This document shows positions 11,120 to 22,150 of a stretch of DNA of 64,000 nucleotides, piece after piece (positions within the stretch are counted from its first letter, which is position 1; every line of letters starts with the position of its first letter). This stretch comes from Nageia nagi. Lineage: Eukaryota > Pinophyta. The notes beneath the pieces were generated by a model. It did not search any database. It had not been told where the DNA came from and saw only the letters and a list, made by a program, of their open reading frames with translations. The position numbers were made by a program, and so were the translations under genes. The stretch spans positions 68,572,001 to 68,636,000 of the forward strand of contig JBITNC010000001.1 in assembly GCA_050084985.1 (NCBI GenBank), read 5' to 3'.

Positions 11120-11850
11120 TACCTTCAAGTTTAGTTGCTCCAGATCTACTCGCTCTAAGTACATTTACCCTACCTTGTTGAATTTGCATGTGTTCTTTTT
11201 TAGGGCTTCTTCATTTTTGGGGACTTCTTCCTAAGTACCAGTATCTATATTTTTAGGCTCTTGTAATTCCTCTACATCAAAGGTTTTTTTCTTTTTTGCT
11301 ACAACATTTGAAGTTTTTTCTATGATTTTGGGAGGTGGAGGCATAGTCCTTTGTGATCTACGATTTGAAGTGTAGGGTTTCTTTACTATTTTTTTCTCTT
11401 TCTCTGGTGTCTATTATTTTTAAGCAAGGGTTTGAATTCTACTTCTCTTTTTTCAAAAAGACTCCTAGGTAGTAGTAGTATTTGAAGGATTTTGTTCTCC
11501 CTTATTTGCAGGCTCTTGTAAGCTAGATGGTTGTTCAACCTCTATTTATCTCACTCCTATAATTAATTTACCTTGAAAATTAGAAGAAGAGGCTGGTCCA
11601 ATTTTGGTAAGGGATCTTTAAAATACTCTACCTCCCAAAACTTGTCACATCTAAATTTCTCAAATAATTCATTTTTAATATGATGAATATTTGTTATGTG
11701 TTCAAATTTGAACTTTACGAAATAATGAACTTTATTATGGCTCTAACCCAAATCTATTAGCTAGGTGAGGACATTTGGGCCAAGGGCAAAGTCTTGCTTC
11801 TTATTTTCTTAGTTTGTGTAAATTCCCATTCAGGGTACATTTCTACTTCT
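11120..11850 (-). pseudogene. Gypsy-1 trailing ORF, distal fragment (cut off by Copia-2)
   Basis: Read on the minus strand, this stretch gives long open segments rich in Lys, Glu and Pro, for example FKFEHITNIHHIKNELFEKF and RTMPPPPKIIEKTSNVVAKK. With the Copia-2 insertion removed it continues the minus-strand frame that ends at 20600. It lies beyond integrase in Gypsy-1, where simple gypsy elements have only a 3' UTR. I do not recognise a domain. The element's 3' LTR is not found; this side is truncated against Copia-1. Confidence 0.5.
11846..11850. repeat. Target-site duplication of Copia-2 (left copy)
   Basis: CTTCT here is repeated at 20595-20599, directly outside the two LTRs. Five bases is usual for copia integration. 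Confidence 0.85.
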
Positions 11851-12333
11851 TATTAGAATTTGTAATGAAATATTGTGAATATCTAAACTCCTTGTAAATT
11901 CAATTAATCACTTAAGGGTATGTAGATACCTTAAGAGATTAATTGAATTCTTTAATATGTAGACTTTGACTTTACGAAGTGGTTAGTTGGTAGGTTAAAG
12001 TTAGGTGATACATTTATTGTAACCCTAACCTTACCCTTGGGTTAAAGGGAGGTTAGGGAGATGCTCTCAAGCTATAAATAGAGGGCCTCTCCTCTTGTAA
12101 CATAACTAAGTTTTTGGAGTAAGATTACTCTACTAGTTGTGTAGGAGAGGAAGAGAATAGTTGTAAGAGGGGGCATACTTGAGAATTGAGATACTAGTTG
12201 TGGATGTACTCCCAAGAAGGGAGGAACCACATTACACTTGTGTTATCTTGTGTGATTGTGTTATCTTGTGTATGATTGAGTTTCCTAGTCTTAGGTCCTT
12301 GAGGATTTGTTTAGATCTAGTCTAAATCCTTCA
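11851..12333 (+). mobile_element. Copia-2 5' LTR
   Basis: This 483-bp sequence is repeated at 20115-20594. It has a TATA-like AGCTATAAATAGAGG at about 12070-12084, followed by repeats of GTGTTATCTTGTGT in the R/U5 part, and ends CCTTCA. The primer-binding site begins two bases later. Confidence 0.93.
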
Positions 12334-12335
12334 AT

Positions 12336-12347
12336 TGGTATCAGAGC
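12336..12347 (+). promoter_or_regulatory. Copia-2 primer-binding site (initiator tRNA-Met)
   Basis: TGGTATCAGAGC is the standard complement to the 3' end of plant initiator tRNA-Met, used to prime minus-strand DNA synthesis. It lies two bases after the LTR. Confidence 0.95.
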
Positions 12348-15300
12348 AAGGTTGAGGAAGCTCTTCTTCTTGGTGTAGAAGCTCTCCTTGTTGTGGAAGC
12401 TCTTCTTCTTGGTGTAGAAGCTCTTCTTGGTGTGGAAGCTCTTCTTTTGGTGTGGAAGCTACATCTTGGAGGTTCTTCATCATTCTTCATTCCTCATCTT
12501 ACACCCCATTGGTGAGGTAAATTTTAAGAGAAGGTATAAATTTCCTCCTCATTTGGTTATCTTATGGATTATTGCATTAGATACTAACATGTTTTATGAG
12601 ATATTGGAGCTTATTTCTTGCAAAATATGAATAAAATGATAATGCAAATATTTTTACTAACATTTTATTTGTTAGTAGCAACTAATTTCTTGAGGTTTAC
12701 TTTTCTTGTTTAAAGTAAACACAAATGAAAGTTAATTTATTATATTGAACTTAAATGTATGTGTTGGTTCAATTTATCAATATATGATGAAACTTGCAAT
12801 ATATACTAACATTAATTATGTTATTACTATTTGCTTAAATTTCTCATATATACTACCATTAGTGAGTTATTTATATGTTCCTAAGCAAAGGCATGAATAT
12901 TTACAAAAAATTAAAGAGGAGGACAATTTGTTTTTTGAGTTTTATTACAAAATTTCAAAGGCTCAATAATATATATATATATATATTATTTTTGTTTAAA
13001 ATATAATCAAATATATATATATATATATATTTATTTTGTTTTAAATTTGTTTAAAATAATCAAAAAAATTATATATATATTTTTTATTATTTTAAATTCA
13101 ATCAAAAATTATATAGATTATCAAATAGAGGGGGCAGGTTAGGGCAAATAAAAAATTAATTATTATTATCACGATTATTAAATAAATTTTTTTAAATTTT
13201 AGGGGGGGGTCAAATAAACGCGATCCACGAGTGGTGGTGGCTCCTCCCACCCGCCTCCATGCGACTTGTTTGATAGACCACCTCCACATCCATGCGAGCG
13301 AACACCTCGCACGACTGCCTCCTCCTCCCACGGTTGCAATGCACGGCTCACACCTACCTCCTCCTCCATGCACGTCGAAATTGCACCCCATAGATTCGTT
13401 GAAGCGCATAGAAGGTACTCCGATTATTTGACGCATGATACAGACCACTTCCTGGACTATAATGATCGTAAAATCTGCACATAATGGAATATGCAACATC
13501 CTCCCATAGCAGCATCCTCCCTTATTCGTACATGGTGGGCCGCCATCGGTTCATGAAGCAGTTACTCATCCTCCCTACTAGCTATGAAAACATTTGGGTT
13601 CAGAGACACTCTCGAGATGCAGGGTCAAGCATGGTTGAATTGGAGCAGAAGATTCATACTGAAATCGCATCTTCGCTACTCTATTCCCACAAGCTAGGTA
13701 ATGGGAATAGATTTTTTGAACGGATCGTGCTATGACCATCCATGCTCGTAATAATTCCCACCCTTCCAACTAATGATCCCATCTATCTAGTTTAGTTATG
13801 GCATTTCGCGGGCATGAGACAGGGACAGTCAAGTAGGCATGATTATAATGACGTAGGATAGGCACGCGAAGTGTCTGCCAGCTGCAGACACCATTTTATG
13901 GACTAAAATGCTTGTCGAATCTGCACACCAATGGATCTGTTCTATTTTTTAACGTAACCCTCCTCCCTTGCCGCCCTGAAGTCATGCCTTAGGTGGTCAA
14001 CCACCGAATGGCTGCCCCACGTGCCCTCCACCACCATACGTGGCCTCCTCCTGCCACCTTCACCTCCCTTCTACACACTTTGGTCTCCCCTGCCACCTCT
14101 GCCCAGCCTCTCCACCTCCATGAGGCTTACACATGGCCCTTTACATTTTTTTGTCAACTTTAGTTGTTGGGTATTTAATTTTTTTACCCACTACAAATTT
14201 GATTTGATTTTTTGTCTTGGTCAAAATTAAATATTTAAAGTTTTTTTTCCCTAAGTCTTTATTAAGTAAACAAAGGCCCTATTTACTTACCATGCCTATT
14301 TCAAAGACCCTTTTTTAGGGATGACCCCTTAAGTGAAAAATAGGGAGAAACCATACTTAAACATAATCTTTAGCATCCAAGTTGTTAGCACTTTAAGTAA
14401 AAATGGGGGGGATTTTTATAATTTTTTACTTAAATCTTTATGGATCTTGTATGCTAAATAGATCTTGCATGCTAAGTTTAAAATGCATGCCTCTTAACCT
14501 TGTTAGGAATCAAGCATGCTTAGTACTTAAAATTTTAAGTTAAATATTGCATGATGCATGTTTAATACTTAATTTTAAGTCATGGACTAATACATGTTTA
14601 AGTTATGGATTAATGCTAAGTAGGACTTAGCCTTTGTAAAATTCATTATTTTTGAACTTGAGCAAAAAATATGAAAAATGTAAAAGTCCTTTAGGGGTTA
14701 GTACAAAACCCATTGGACTTGGTTTTGGACTCTTAAGGTTTCAAGTTCATGTGGATGGAATATTTTCACTTTACTTTATATTTTTTGCACATTTGCTTTA
14801 TACTTGCAAATACGCAAAATCTTGAAAGTAACCCCTAAAATGAATACATCTGCACGTATTTTTCCACAACATGACTTATTTGGGGAGCCACGAGGTGAGG
14901 ATAGGGTAGACTGGAGCCTTTTTAGTCCGAAGACCCAAGTGGTGGTAAGTTCGTCTTAATTACCCCTAAGACCTCTGTTGGATTGGACATAACTCTATTA
15001 GGTGGATAGACATGTGTGTAGTGATACCACATGTCCGCATGTCCATTCAGGGATTATCCTGATAACCTAGGAGGAAAACTGAAAACCTTAATCAAGATAA
15101 TTAAAATGGCCAATTCAAGATACGTCGGATCCTTGGAAAATAGTTAGTACTTCTCCTTGTGAGAGTATATTACTGACCAAGGTGAACTGGTAGTACCTGG
15201 GCTCCACCTTGTGGGCATCTTGGTGAAAGACTAATTCTATACAAGAAAACAACCCCAACTTTATCCTTCTATGGATTATGGTTAATAAGTTTGCACATGT

Positions 15301-15392
15301 GGGACATGTTTGCTTATTAGATGTTTTATATGTATAGATGGAAAATTGTAAAAGTTTGCATTCTTATTGCATATTTACTCTTTTTTGTAGCA
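12348..15392 (+). other. Copia-2 leader, unusually long (about 3 kb)
   Basis: No convincing ORF lies between the primer site and gag. The leader starts with about five imperfect units of GAAGCTCTTCTTCTTGGTGT (12358-12465). It continues with AT-rich sequence including two (TA)n runs near 12968-12985 and 13012-13030, then a GC-richer block (13205-14140) whose short frames look accidental. Next is a block with repeated GCATGC and AGTACTTA words (14440-14600), and last the conserved hairpin block at 15009-15067. Several parts also occur in Copia-1. Confidence 0.75.
15009..15067 (+). promoter_or_regulatory. Conserved leader hairpins of Copia-2
   Basis: GACATGTG and CACATGTC (15009-15035) can pair around an 11-nt loop. 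GGATTATC and GATAACC (15051-15067) form a second small stem. The block is the best-conserved part of the leader compared with Copia-1 (5488-5546). It sits about 330 bases before the gag ATG, a place where LTR elements often keep packaging or dimerisation signals. That role is inference. Confidence 0.4.
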
Positions 15393-16253
15393 ATGGTTGA
15401 AACCTTCGTTTCCAAGCATATACTTGACGGTTCCAACTTTGGAATATGGGAACCTCGTATGAAAGCTGAGTTACAAGCAAGGAAGCTATGGCAGACAGTT
15501 AGTGAAGACTTGGTCGCTCCTACCGATGAGAAGGCTCTTGAAGTATACAACTCAAAGAATGAGTTAGCAACTTCAATGATTTATCATGTAGTTTCAGATG
15601 ATGTCCTTCTCATGATCTCTTCATCAACTTCAGCAAAGGAAGCTTGGGATAGGCTAAAGAAAATTTACCTTGGGTCCAAATTTTCAAGGAGGTTCACCAT
15701 TCTACAAAAGTTGTTGCAATATCGACAAAGTGAAGATGAAAGTGCCTCCATCTACTTGAATAAAATCATTGACCTCAGGACACAACTGGTTGGTTGTGGG
15801 TGCAAACTGGATCAATGATGAGTTCATGGTCTTCATCATTCTTCAAAGCCTTACTACAAAGTTCAGTAACTTTTTCACGGTTATGGAAATAAGGTCGATG
15901 ATGAAGAAGATGTCATCTCACTTGATAACCTTTCTAGACTCCTTCTGAAGCATGAGGAAACTTTGAACAAGAAAATGTTGAACCTTTCTCCAAAGGAAAA
16001 TAGCATTGCTTTAGGAGCAACCAAAACTCCTTTCAAGAAAAAGTTCAAACATTATAAATTCAAAGATAACAAGTCCTCATTTACCTTCAGGAAGTATGAC
16101 AAAAAGGGCAACAATCATGGTAACTACAGGCAAAGGAATGACAAAGCTGGATCAAGCAATCCAACACCTCAGGAAAAGTTTGATGGAAATTGTAACTTTT
16201 GTGGCATCTTTGGGCACAAAGAGTATGATTGTCGTAAAAAGAAATTTGCTTAA
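15393..16253 (+). pseudogene. Copia-2 gag (frameshifted)
   Basis: The frame starting MVETFVSKHILDGSNFGIWE at 15393 is a copia gag. The core includes SAKEAWDRLKKIYLGSKFSR, followed by LQKLLQYRQSEDES. It reaches a TGA at 15816; a one-base shift restores the frame (NDEFMVFIILQSL), and a second shift near 15895 restores DDEEDVISLDNLSRLLL. The C-terminal part (to 16250) has a basic spacer and an intact zinc knuckle CNFCGIFGHKEYDC (CX2CX4HX4C) that would bind element RNA. It then ends at TAA. The upstream ATG at 15321 would add 24 hydrophobic residues not typical of gag, so I prefer 15393. Confidence 0.9.
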
Positions 16254-16274
16254 AAAGGCAAGGGAAATGCAAAT

Positions 16275-16916
16275 GTGAGAAATTTCAATAATAGAAAAAA
16301 GAACAAGCATACTGCTACTGTTGCCTACTACTCAATGACTCAAACTATTTCAAATGATTGGATTGTTGATTCAGGATGCAATAATCACATGTGTTATGAA
16401 AAGGATAAGTTTGAAAACTTTCATAAGTACAAAAAGGATGCAATTGTGATAGGTGATAATACAGTCCTTGATGTTCAAGGAATAGGGATTGTGAAGATTC
16501 ATGGAAAGACTCTTGATAATATCTTTTATGTGCCTAAATTAAGGATGAATCTCATCTCTGTAATTCAGATTACAAGGAAAGGATGCTCATTTGAGTTTAC
16601 CTCACACTCCTGGTGTGTTAAGAAAGGACTTGCCACCTTGATGAAAGGATCAGTAAAGGATGACCTTTATATTGTGAATCAAGTACCTTCAAAGATTTGT
16701 CTTACTGTAAATGTTTGTTCAAAGGGTAATCTTTGGCATCAACGATTAGGGCACCTTAAACACAAGAGTATTCAAGATATGAAAACCCAAGAACTTGTGG
16801 AAGGTTTACCTAATATTTCACCCATAATTGGTCATTGTGAAAGGTGCATTCTAGGAAAGATGAATAGGCAAAAGTTTGAAAAAGATAAGGCAACTCGGGC
16901 TACTCATCCTCTTTAG
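16275..16916 (+). pseudogene. Copia-2 protease and GAG-pre-integrase segment
   Basis: The aspartic protease motif WIVDSGCNNHMCYEKDKF has an intact DSG, and the ILGKM-type pre-integrase region follows. The integrase zinc-binding residues are visible as LWHQRLGHLKH and then CERCILGK. The frame ends at TAG (16914-16916), where related elements read Gln before LVHSDLMGP; a C-to-T change of CAG explains it. Confidence 0.92.
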
Positions 16917-17715
16917 CTTGTGCATTCAGATTTGATGGGTCCTTTTCAGACTAAGTCCTTAGGGGGAGCTTCATATGTTCTGACCTTCATTGATGACTTC
17001 AGTAGGATGACATTTGGTTATCTACTAGAGCACAAGGATCAAACTTTTAATAGGTTTAAAGACTTCAAGGCACTTGTTGAAAATCAAACTGATTTTAAGA
17101 TCAAGATGCTGAGATCTGATAATGGGGTGAGTATAATAGTAATGAGTTTAATGATTATTGTGTTAAACATGGGATTAAGCGATAATTCATAATCCCTTAC
17201 ACCCCTCAGCAAAATGGAGTTGCTGAAAGGAAGAATCGCACCATTATAAAATGACAAGATGCACATTGGGTAACCTTCCTAGTTTCTTATGGGGAGAAGC
17301 TGTTCACACTACTATTCACACCCTAAATAGGTGTCCTACTAAGGCAGTTAAAGGTAAAACTCCGTATGAAGTATTGATAGGAAAGAAACCTAACATCTCA
17401 CACTTCAAGGTCTTCAGTTGTGATGCATTTGCCTTCATTACCTTAGAGAAAAGAAAGAAGCTAGATAAATGATTAGAAAAATGCATCTTTGTGGGGTATG
17501 ATAATCAGCATAGAGGTTACAAGCTCTACTCCTCATCCCATAAAATAGTCTTTGTTTCTAGGGATGTCAAGTTCAATGAACTTTCTGAGGAAACGACCTC
17601 TCATGCTGAGGTGTCTGATACAGATGATTCTTTGCCTGCACCTAACTGGTTGGATGATCATGTAGAGAATTCACCACAAAAGCAAAATTCTCCAGCATAG
17701 AGAATTACAAGGAGT
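16917..17715 (+). pseudogene. Copia-2 integrase core and C-terminal part (broken)
   Basis: The core has LVHSDLMGPF with the first catalytic Asp and LRSDNG with the second. A one-base loss near 17127 breaks the GGEYNS region. IPYTPQQNGVAERKNRTI, which contains the catalytic Glu, resumes in another frame near 17195-17250. The CIFVGYDNQHRGYKLYS and VFVSRDVKFNE blocks follow. In-frame stops at 17470-17472 (TGA, from CGA) and 17698-17700 (TAG, from CAG) both fit C-to-T decay. Confidence 0.9.
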
Positions 17716-18480
17716 ATGACCTTGAATAACTCTTTATTTACCAAAATTAATAATACACATGAGCCATCAACCTTCAAAGAAGCTTCCAAGCAAGAGTGTT
17801 GGATGGAAGCTATGAAAGTTGAGTATGAGGCACTCATGAAAAATGAAACTTGGGATTTCGTTCCATATCCCAATGAGAAAAATGTGATTCGTAATAAATG
17901 GATATACAAGGTCAAGTACAATTCTGATAGAAAAATTGAAAAATACAAAGCAAGGTTAGTGGCTAAAGGATTCGCTCAAAAATATGGTATTGATTATGAG
18001 GAAACCTTTCCTCCTATGGCCAAGATGCCTACTGTCAGAATAATCCTTGCTCTTTCTGCAACTCAAGGCTGGAAAACTTTTCAACTTGATGTCAAAAGTG
18101 CATTTCTCAATGGTGACTTGGATGTTGAAATCTACATGAATCAACCAGAAGGATTTATTCCAGAAGGAAAAGACTCTCTTGTGTGTAAGCTAAAGAAGTC
18201 TTTGTATGGAATTAAATAAGTACCTAGAGCATGGTACAAGAAAATTTCAAGATTCTTTGTAGATATTGGTTTTTCCAAGTGCTTCTCAGATTCAGATCTC
18301 TATGTACTCAATCAAGGAAAAGACGTGGTCTTAATTCTCCTTTATGTGGATGATCTTCTCATAACTGGCAACAATATTGAAATCATCCAAGAGTGCATAT
18401 CCAAACTAAAGGCAACATTTGAAATGATTGATCTTGGTCTATTGCATTACTATCATGGGATGCAAGTCTAGCAACACAAA
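17716..18480 (+). pseudogene. Copia-2 reverse transcriptase
   Basis: The frame carries ECWMEAMKVEYEALMKNETW, KWIYKVKYNSD, YKARLVAKGFAQKYGIDYEE, FQLDVKSAFLNGDLDVEIYM and KLKKSLYGIK. A stop (TAA, 18217-18219) stands in place of the Gln of the usual KQAPRAWY. Sequence continues in frame with the catalytic LLYVDDLLITGNN (about 18338-18376) and DLGLLHYYHGMQV, then a stop at 18469-18471 (TAG, again from Gln). The RT is complete in content but not translatable. Confidence 0.93.
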
Positions 18481-19264
18481 GATTGTACTTATCTTAGTCA
18501 ATCTAAGTATATATCAACATCTTGCAGAAGTTTGGAATGGAGGAGTGTAAATATGCTACAATACCTATTTCTCCTGGAATCGTTGTATCACTGAGCTCAG
18601 ATTCTCAGTTGGCTGATGCTACAGCTTATAGGCAATTGATTGGTAGTCTTCTGTATCTAACTATCTCTCGACCTAATATTACCTTTGCAGTGAATCTAAT
18701 GGCACGATTCATGCAAAAACCATATGTTGAACACCTCAATGCTATTAAGCAAATCTTGAGGTATGTCGCAGGGACAAAGGATCTTGCTCTTAAGTATTCC
18801 AAAGTGCCCTCGATTATTCTCTCAGGGTTCTCAGATTCTGATTATGGGGGAGATAGAGATGACAGAAAATCAACCTCTGCATATGTGTTTAGCATTGGTT
18901 CAGGTGCTATCTCTTGGGCTTCCAAGAAGAACCTACGGTGACTCTACCACCGAAGCTAAATATCGAGCCATATCTGTTGCTACCCAAGATGCTATTTGGC
19001 TGAGGCATCTTTTGAATGAAATTGGGTATAAGCAAAATGGCCCATCTCTTATTTTGTCAGACAATCAATCGACTACTCTCTTTGGCTAAGAATCCTGTGT
19101 TCCATCAGAGAACCAAACATGTGGAAATCCAAGCCCATTTTATCAGGGAGAAGGTTCTAGATGACATCATACACTTGCAGTATTGTCCATCACTAAAAAC
19201 TCTGTCGATTTATTCATCAAGCCCCTTCCTGAAGCTCAGTTCTGCAAGCTTAGGGATTCTCTAG
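18481..19264 (+). pseudogene. Copia-2 RNase H
   Basis: The frame 18522-18941 has KFGMEECKYATIPISPG, YRQLIGSLLYLTISRPNI, then GFSDSDYGGDRDDRKSTSAY and SGAISWASKK. A frameshift at about 18937 leads to STTEAKYRAISVATQDAIWL and SDNQSTTL, and a second shift to the NPVFHQRTKHVEIQAHFIRE block ending near 19264. These are the acidic and histidine motifs of copia RNase H. Two frameshifts disable it. Confidence 0.92.
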
Positions 19265-20114
19265 GGTTGGTGAAGTTGCCCTCAAGGGGGAGTGAAGTTT
19301 AAACTTTTGTTAATGATGATAACTTCACCTCTAAGAGGCCTGTTTGATTGTACATTCTATACCTCCATGGTAAGTTTGCTCTGCATGACAAACTTGTTGT
19401 ACAATTATTATTATAGAGTGTTGATTATTTTATACCTCAGTGGTAAGTTTACTCTGCATGATAAACTTGTTGTACATTTTATACCTCCGTGGTAAGTTTG
19501 CTCTGCGTGAGAAACTTGTTGTATAAATTTTGAGCATATAATTAATATACCTCCGTGGTAAGTTCGCTCTACGTGAGGAACTTGTTGTACATTCTAGACC
19601 TCCGTGGTGAGTTTGCTCTGCGTGAGAAACTCGTTGTACAATTTTTATGCTCTATTTAAAATCAACACATGTCTATATACAATAGGTGACTATGAGTGAT
19701 GACTTGGCATCTCTGTGATGACTTATAGTGCACCATTGATCAGTTATTTATAAGATGACATTATTTGATTCTCTTATTTGAATATATGATGCATCTAACT
19801 AATTTTGTTCATGAGTTGCTTGTAGCATGCAGGATCTTTTTCAAAAATGCAGGTTACTCACCTTGTGTAAGCAAGCTCATGGAGACTCACATGTCAGCTT
19901 AAAGTTGATCGACTACTATGTACAGTGAAACCAATTGTAGTTAATGATTGTATTGTAAACCATTTTTTGTCAAATGGTAATATAGTGAGTCTCATACTAG
20001 TTCTCAAAAAGATTCTCAAATATGTAAATGTTCTCATCTCCACTTGTATCTCTATGGAGGAGAACTCTCTCTTCTCTCTTCTACGCTCGATCCTAATATT
20101 GCATTAAGGGGGAG
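19265..20114 (+). other. Copia-2 3' untranslated region with polypurine tract (20106-20114)
   Basis: An 850-base stretch without ORFs separates RNase H from the 3' LTR, longer than the few dozen bases in most copia elements. It holds the five-hairpin array at 19365-19640. It ends in AAGGGGGAG, the plus-strand primer tract. Confidence 0.88.
19365..19640 (+). repeat. Array of five 24-nt stem-loops in the Copia-2 3' UTR
   Basis: Five hairpins lie at 19372-19395, 19445-19468, 19494-19517, 19560-19583 and 19609-19632. Each sits in a unit of the form ACCTCCGTGGT, hairpin, then GTTGTAC. Arms by copy are AAGTTTG/CAAACTT, AAGTTTA/TAAACTT, AAGTTT/AAACTT, AAGTTC/GAACTT and GAGTTT/AAACTC. Paired positions change together at three places, as expected if the RNA stem is kept. 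In copies 3-5 an inner CTC/GAG adds three pairs across a one-base bulge. Confidence 0.8.
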
Positions 20115-20594
20115 TTAGAATTTGTAATGAAATATTGTGAATATCTAAACTCCTTGTAAATTCAATTAATCACTTAAGGGTATGTAGATACCTTAAGAGA
20201 TCAATTGAATTCTTTAATATGGAGACTTTGACTTTAACAAGTGGTTAGTTGGTAGGTTAAAGTTAGGTGATACATTTATTGTAACCCTAACCTTACCCTT
20301 GGGTTAAAGGGAGGTTATGGAGGTGCTCTCAAGCTATAAATAGAGGGCCTCTTCTCTTGTAACATAACTAAGTTTTTGGAGTAAGATTACTCTACTAGTT
20401 GTGTAGGAGAGGAAGAGAATAGTTGTAAGAGGGGCATACTTGAGAATTGAGATACTAGTTGTGGATGTACTCCCAAGGAGGGAGGAACCACATTACACTT
20501 GTGTTATCTTGTGTGATTGTGTTATCTTGTGTATGATTAAGTTTCCTAGTCTTAGGTCCTTGAGGATTTGTTTAGATCTAGTCTAAATCCTTCA
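20115..20594 (+). mobile_element. Copia-2 3' LTR
   Basis: It is the partner of 11851-12333, with the same TATA-like box and the same CCTTCA end, followed by the CTTCT target duplication. Confidence 0.93.
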
Positions 20595-20599
20595 CTTCT

Positions 20600-21100
20600 T
20601 ACTTAATTTTATTTATAAAATATTTCACATGAGATCTATACTCATAGGCAAAGGCTAGGTGCTTCTTGCTTAACCTTATTATTTTTTTCATCTCCCCTAA
20701 AGCATCATACATCTATAGGGCTTTTGCCATATCTAGTTTGAAATTCTATACAATGAATTCTGCTATACTATCTTTACAACCTACTTCTAAAAGAGTGAAA
20801 TTTCTAGTAAAAGCTAGTATATTTATAATAGATTTAAAACTTTCTCTAAACCCATACTTGGTCTCTTTGGCACATATTTTCCTACCCATATCTATGGAAT
20901 ATAGCTGAGGAATTACATACTTGGGCAAGAAAAAAGGTTTTTCAAAATACCCATACCTCACAATCATGGTGCAATCTTTTAGAAAGTACTAATCATCAAT
21001 TTTATTTTCTCCTTATAGCTCTCTCATAACACTCTTGCATAGTTTGCTAGGGTGTCTTCCTATCAAAATCTAGACTATTATTGCATAGAATTTATCCATA
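20600..21100 (-). pseudogene. Gypsy-1 trailing ORF, proximal part (downstream of integrase)
   Basis: The minus-strand frame 20967-20746 reads MIVRYGYFEKPFFLPKYVIP, then LYSIDMGRKICAKETKYGF. It continues with FKLDMAKAL and HVKYFINKIK up to the Copia-2 insertion, after which 11850-11120 carries on. It is separate from the integrase end. I do not recognise a domain. The length, if joined, exceeds 300 residues. Several stops are present. Confidence 0.5.
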
Positions 21101-21149
21101 AACTTGTAATATGATCCATGCAACTTGCTCAAGATTAGGACCCTCAAAT

Positions 21150-22150
21150 CAATTAATATTAGTCCAATATTTAGATTCATTAGCTCAATTGGTAGCCCTA
21201 CCTCCACAAGTTTGTCAAGGTTTTGATGGGCCGAGAGCCATCAAAGATCTCATTATGTCTTGTAACTTGAATGCATTACTTTGCATAGCTTGAGTGATGA
21301 TATAAGACCTGCTCCATAGAGAGTTAAATTTTTGGTGTCTTCTAAGCTTTGTTCTCTCTTCATCCCAATTAAGGACAATGCCACTTAGTTCAAACTTCAC
21401 CTAGGAAGACATTTTCTTATCAAACTATTCCTTGATAATGTGTTGGTGATATTGGAATGACTCATATGCTTTGTTTTGATCTTCTTTCAATTTCAAAAGC
21501 TGATTATATGTGGATTGTAATGGATTGAAGTCATGGTCCTCCATTTTTTTAGGATTTTTAATATCAATAACTCAATGTGTATTAGTAACACATATATTTT
21601 ACCATATACCAATGCTAATTCTATTCTTTCCATAATGCAAAGTCCAACTGTGTATGCCACTATTTGGTATTTTCTTCAATTATTCTTTTGATGATTCAAG
21701 TTAAGTTTTTATTAATTAATTCAGCTAACCCATTACCTTGTGGGTAATAGTTTGAAGAGAATAACCAATACATCCCATATTCAGCAATAAAGTTTGATAA
21801 GTTACCTTCAATAAATGTCAGACCATTAATCTTACATGGCATAGCTTCTAACCATCTAGTAAAGTAATATGTTGTAGTCAAGATGAATTTATGTGTTGTT
21901 GAGGAATTTGGATTTATAACACCAATGAAGTCCATACCCCACTATTGAAAGGGTTCTTCAATTACCATAGGTTTAAAAGGTGTAGCAGCTTGCCTTCTTT
22001 TTCTCATAAATCTATTGCATTTATCACATTATCGAGCAATTTTGAATGAATCTTGAAATATGATGGGCTAATAATATCTAGCTTGTAATATTTTTGCTAC
22101 TATAATTGGTCTACTATAATACCCTCTAGAGAATCCATAATGAAATTCAT
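21150..22150 (-). pseudogene. Gypsy-1 integrase remnant
   Basis: From high to low coordinate there is a zinc-finger remnant (KILQARYYWPIIFQDSF, then a CDKCNRFMRKRQ-like block), and the core with GMDFIGVINPNSSTTHKFIL, followed by YYFTRWLEAMPCK. YYPQGNGLAELINKNLT at 21740-21699 keeps the catalytic Glu. The C-terminal part is HQKFNSLWSRSYIITQAMQS and FKLQDI (21380-21230). This C terminus matches the FLPLWSGPYII-type end of Tat-like gypsy integrases. There are many stops. Confidence 0.82.

Larger units (their letters stand above)
11851..20594 (+). mobile_element. Copia-2: full-length Ty1/copia LTR retrotransposon (8.7 kb) with decayed ORFs
   Basis: The element has two LTRs (11851-12333 and about 20115-20594), a primer site, a 3-kb leader, gag, protease, integrase, RT, RNase H, a 3' UTR with hairpins, and a purine tract. 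It inserted into the minus-strand Gypsy-1. By eye the LTRs differ at roughly ten positions over about 480 bases, so this is the youngest full element here. The 5' LTR starts TATTAG (expected TGTTAG), and the 3' LTR has lost the first two bases. Order PR-INT-RT-RH makes it copia. I do not assign a named lineage. Confidence 0.95.

Noticed and set aside
13231-13735. Overlapping short frames on both strands in the GC-richer block of the Copia-2 leader
   Set aside because: The low stop frequency comes from base composition. No frame is longer than about 130 codons and none resembles a known protein.
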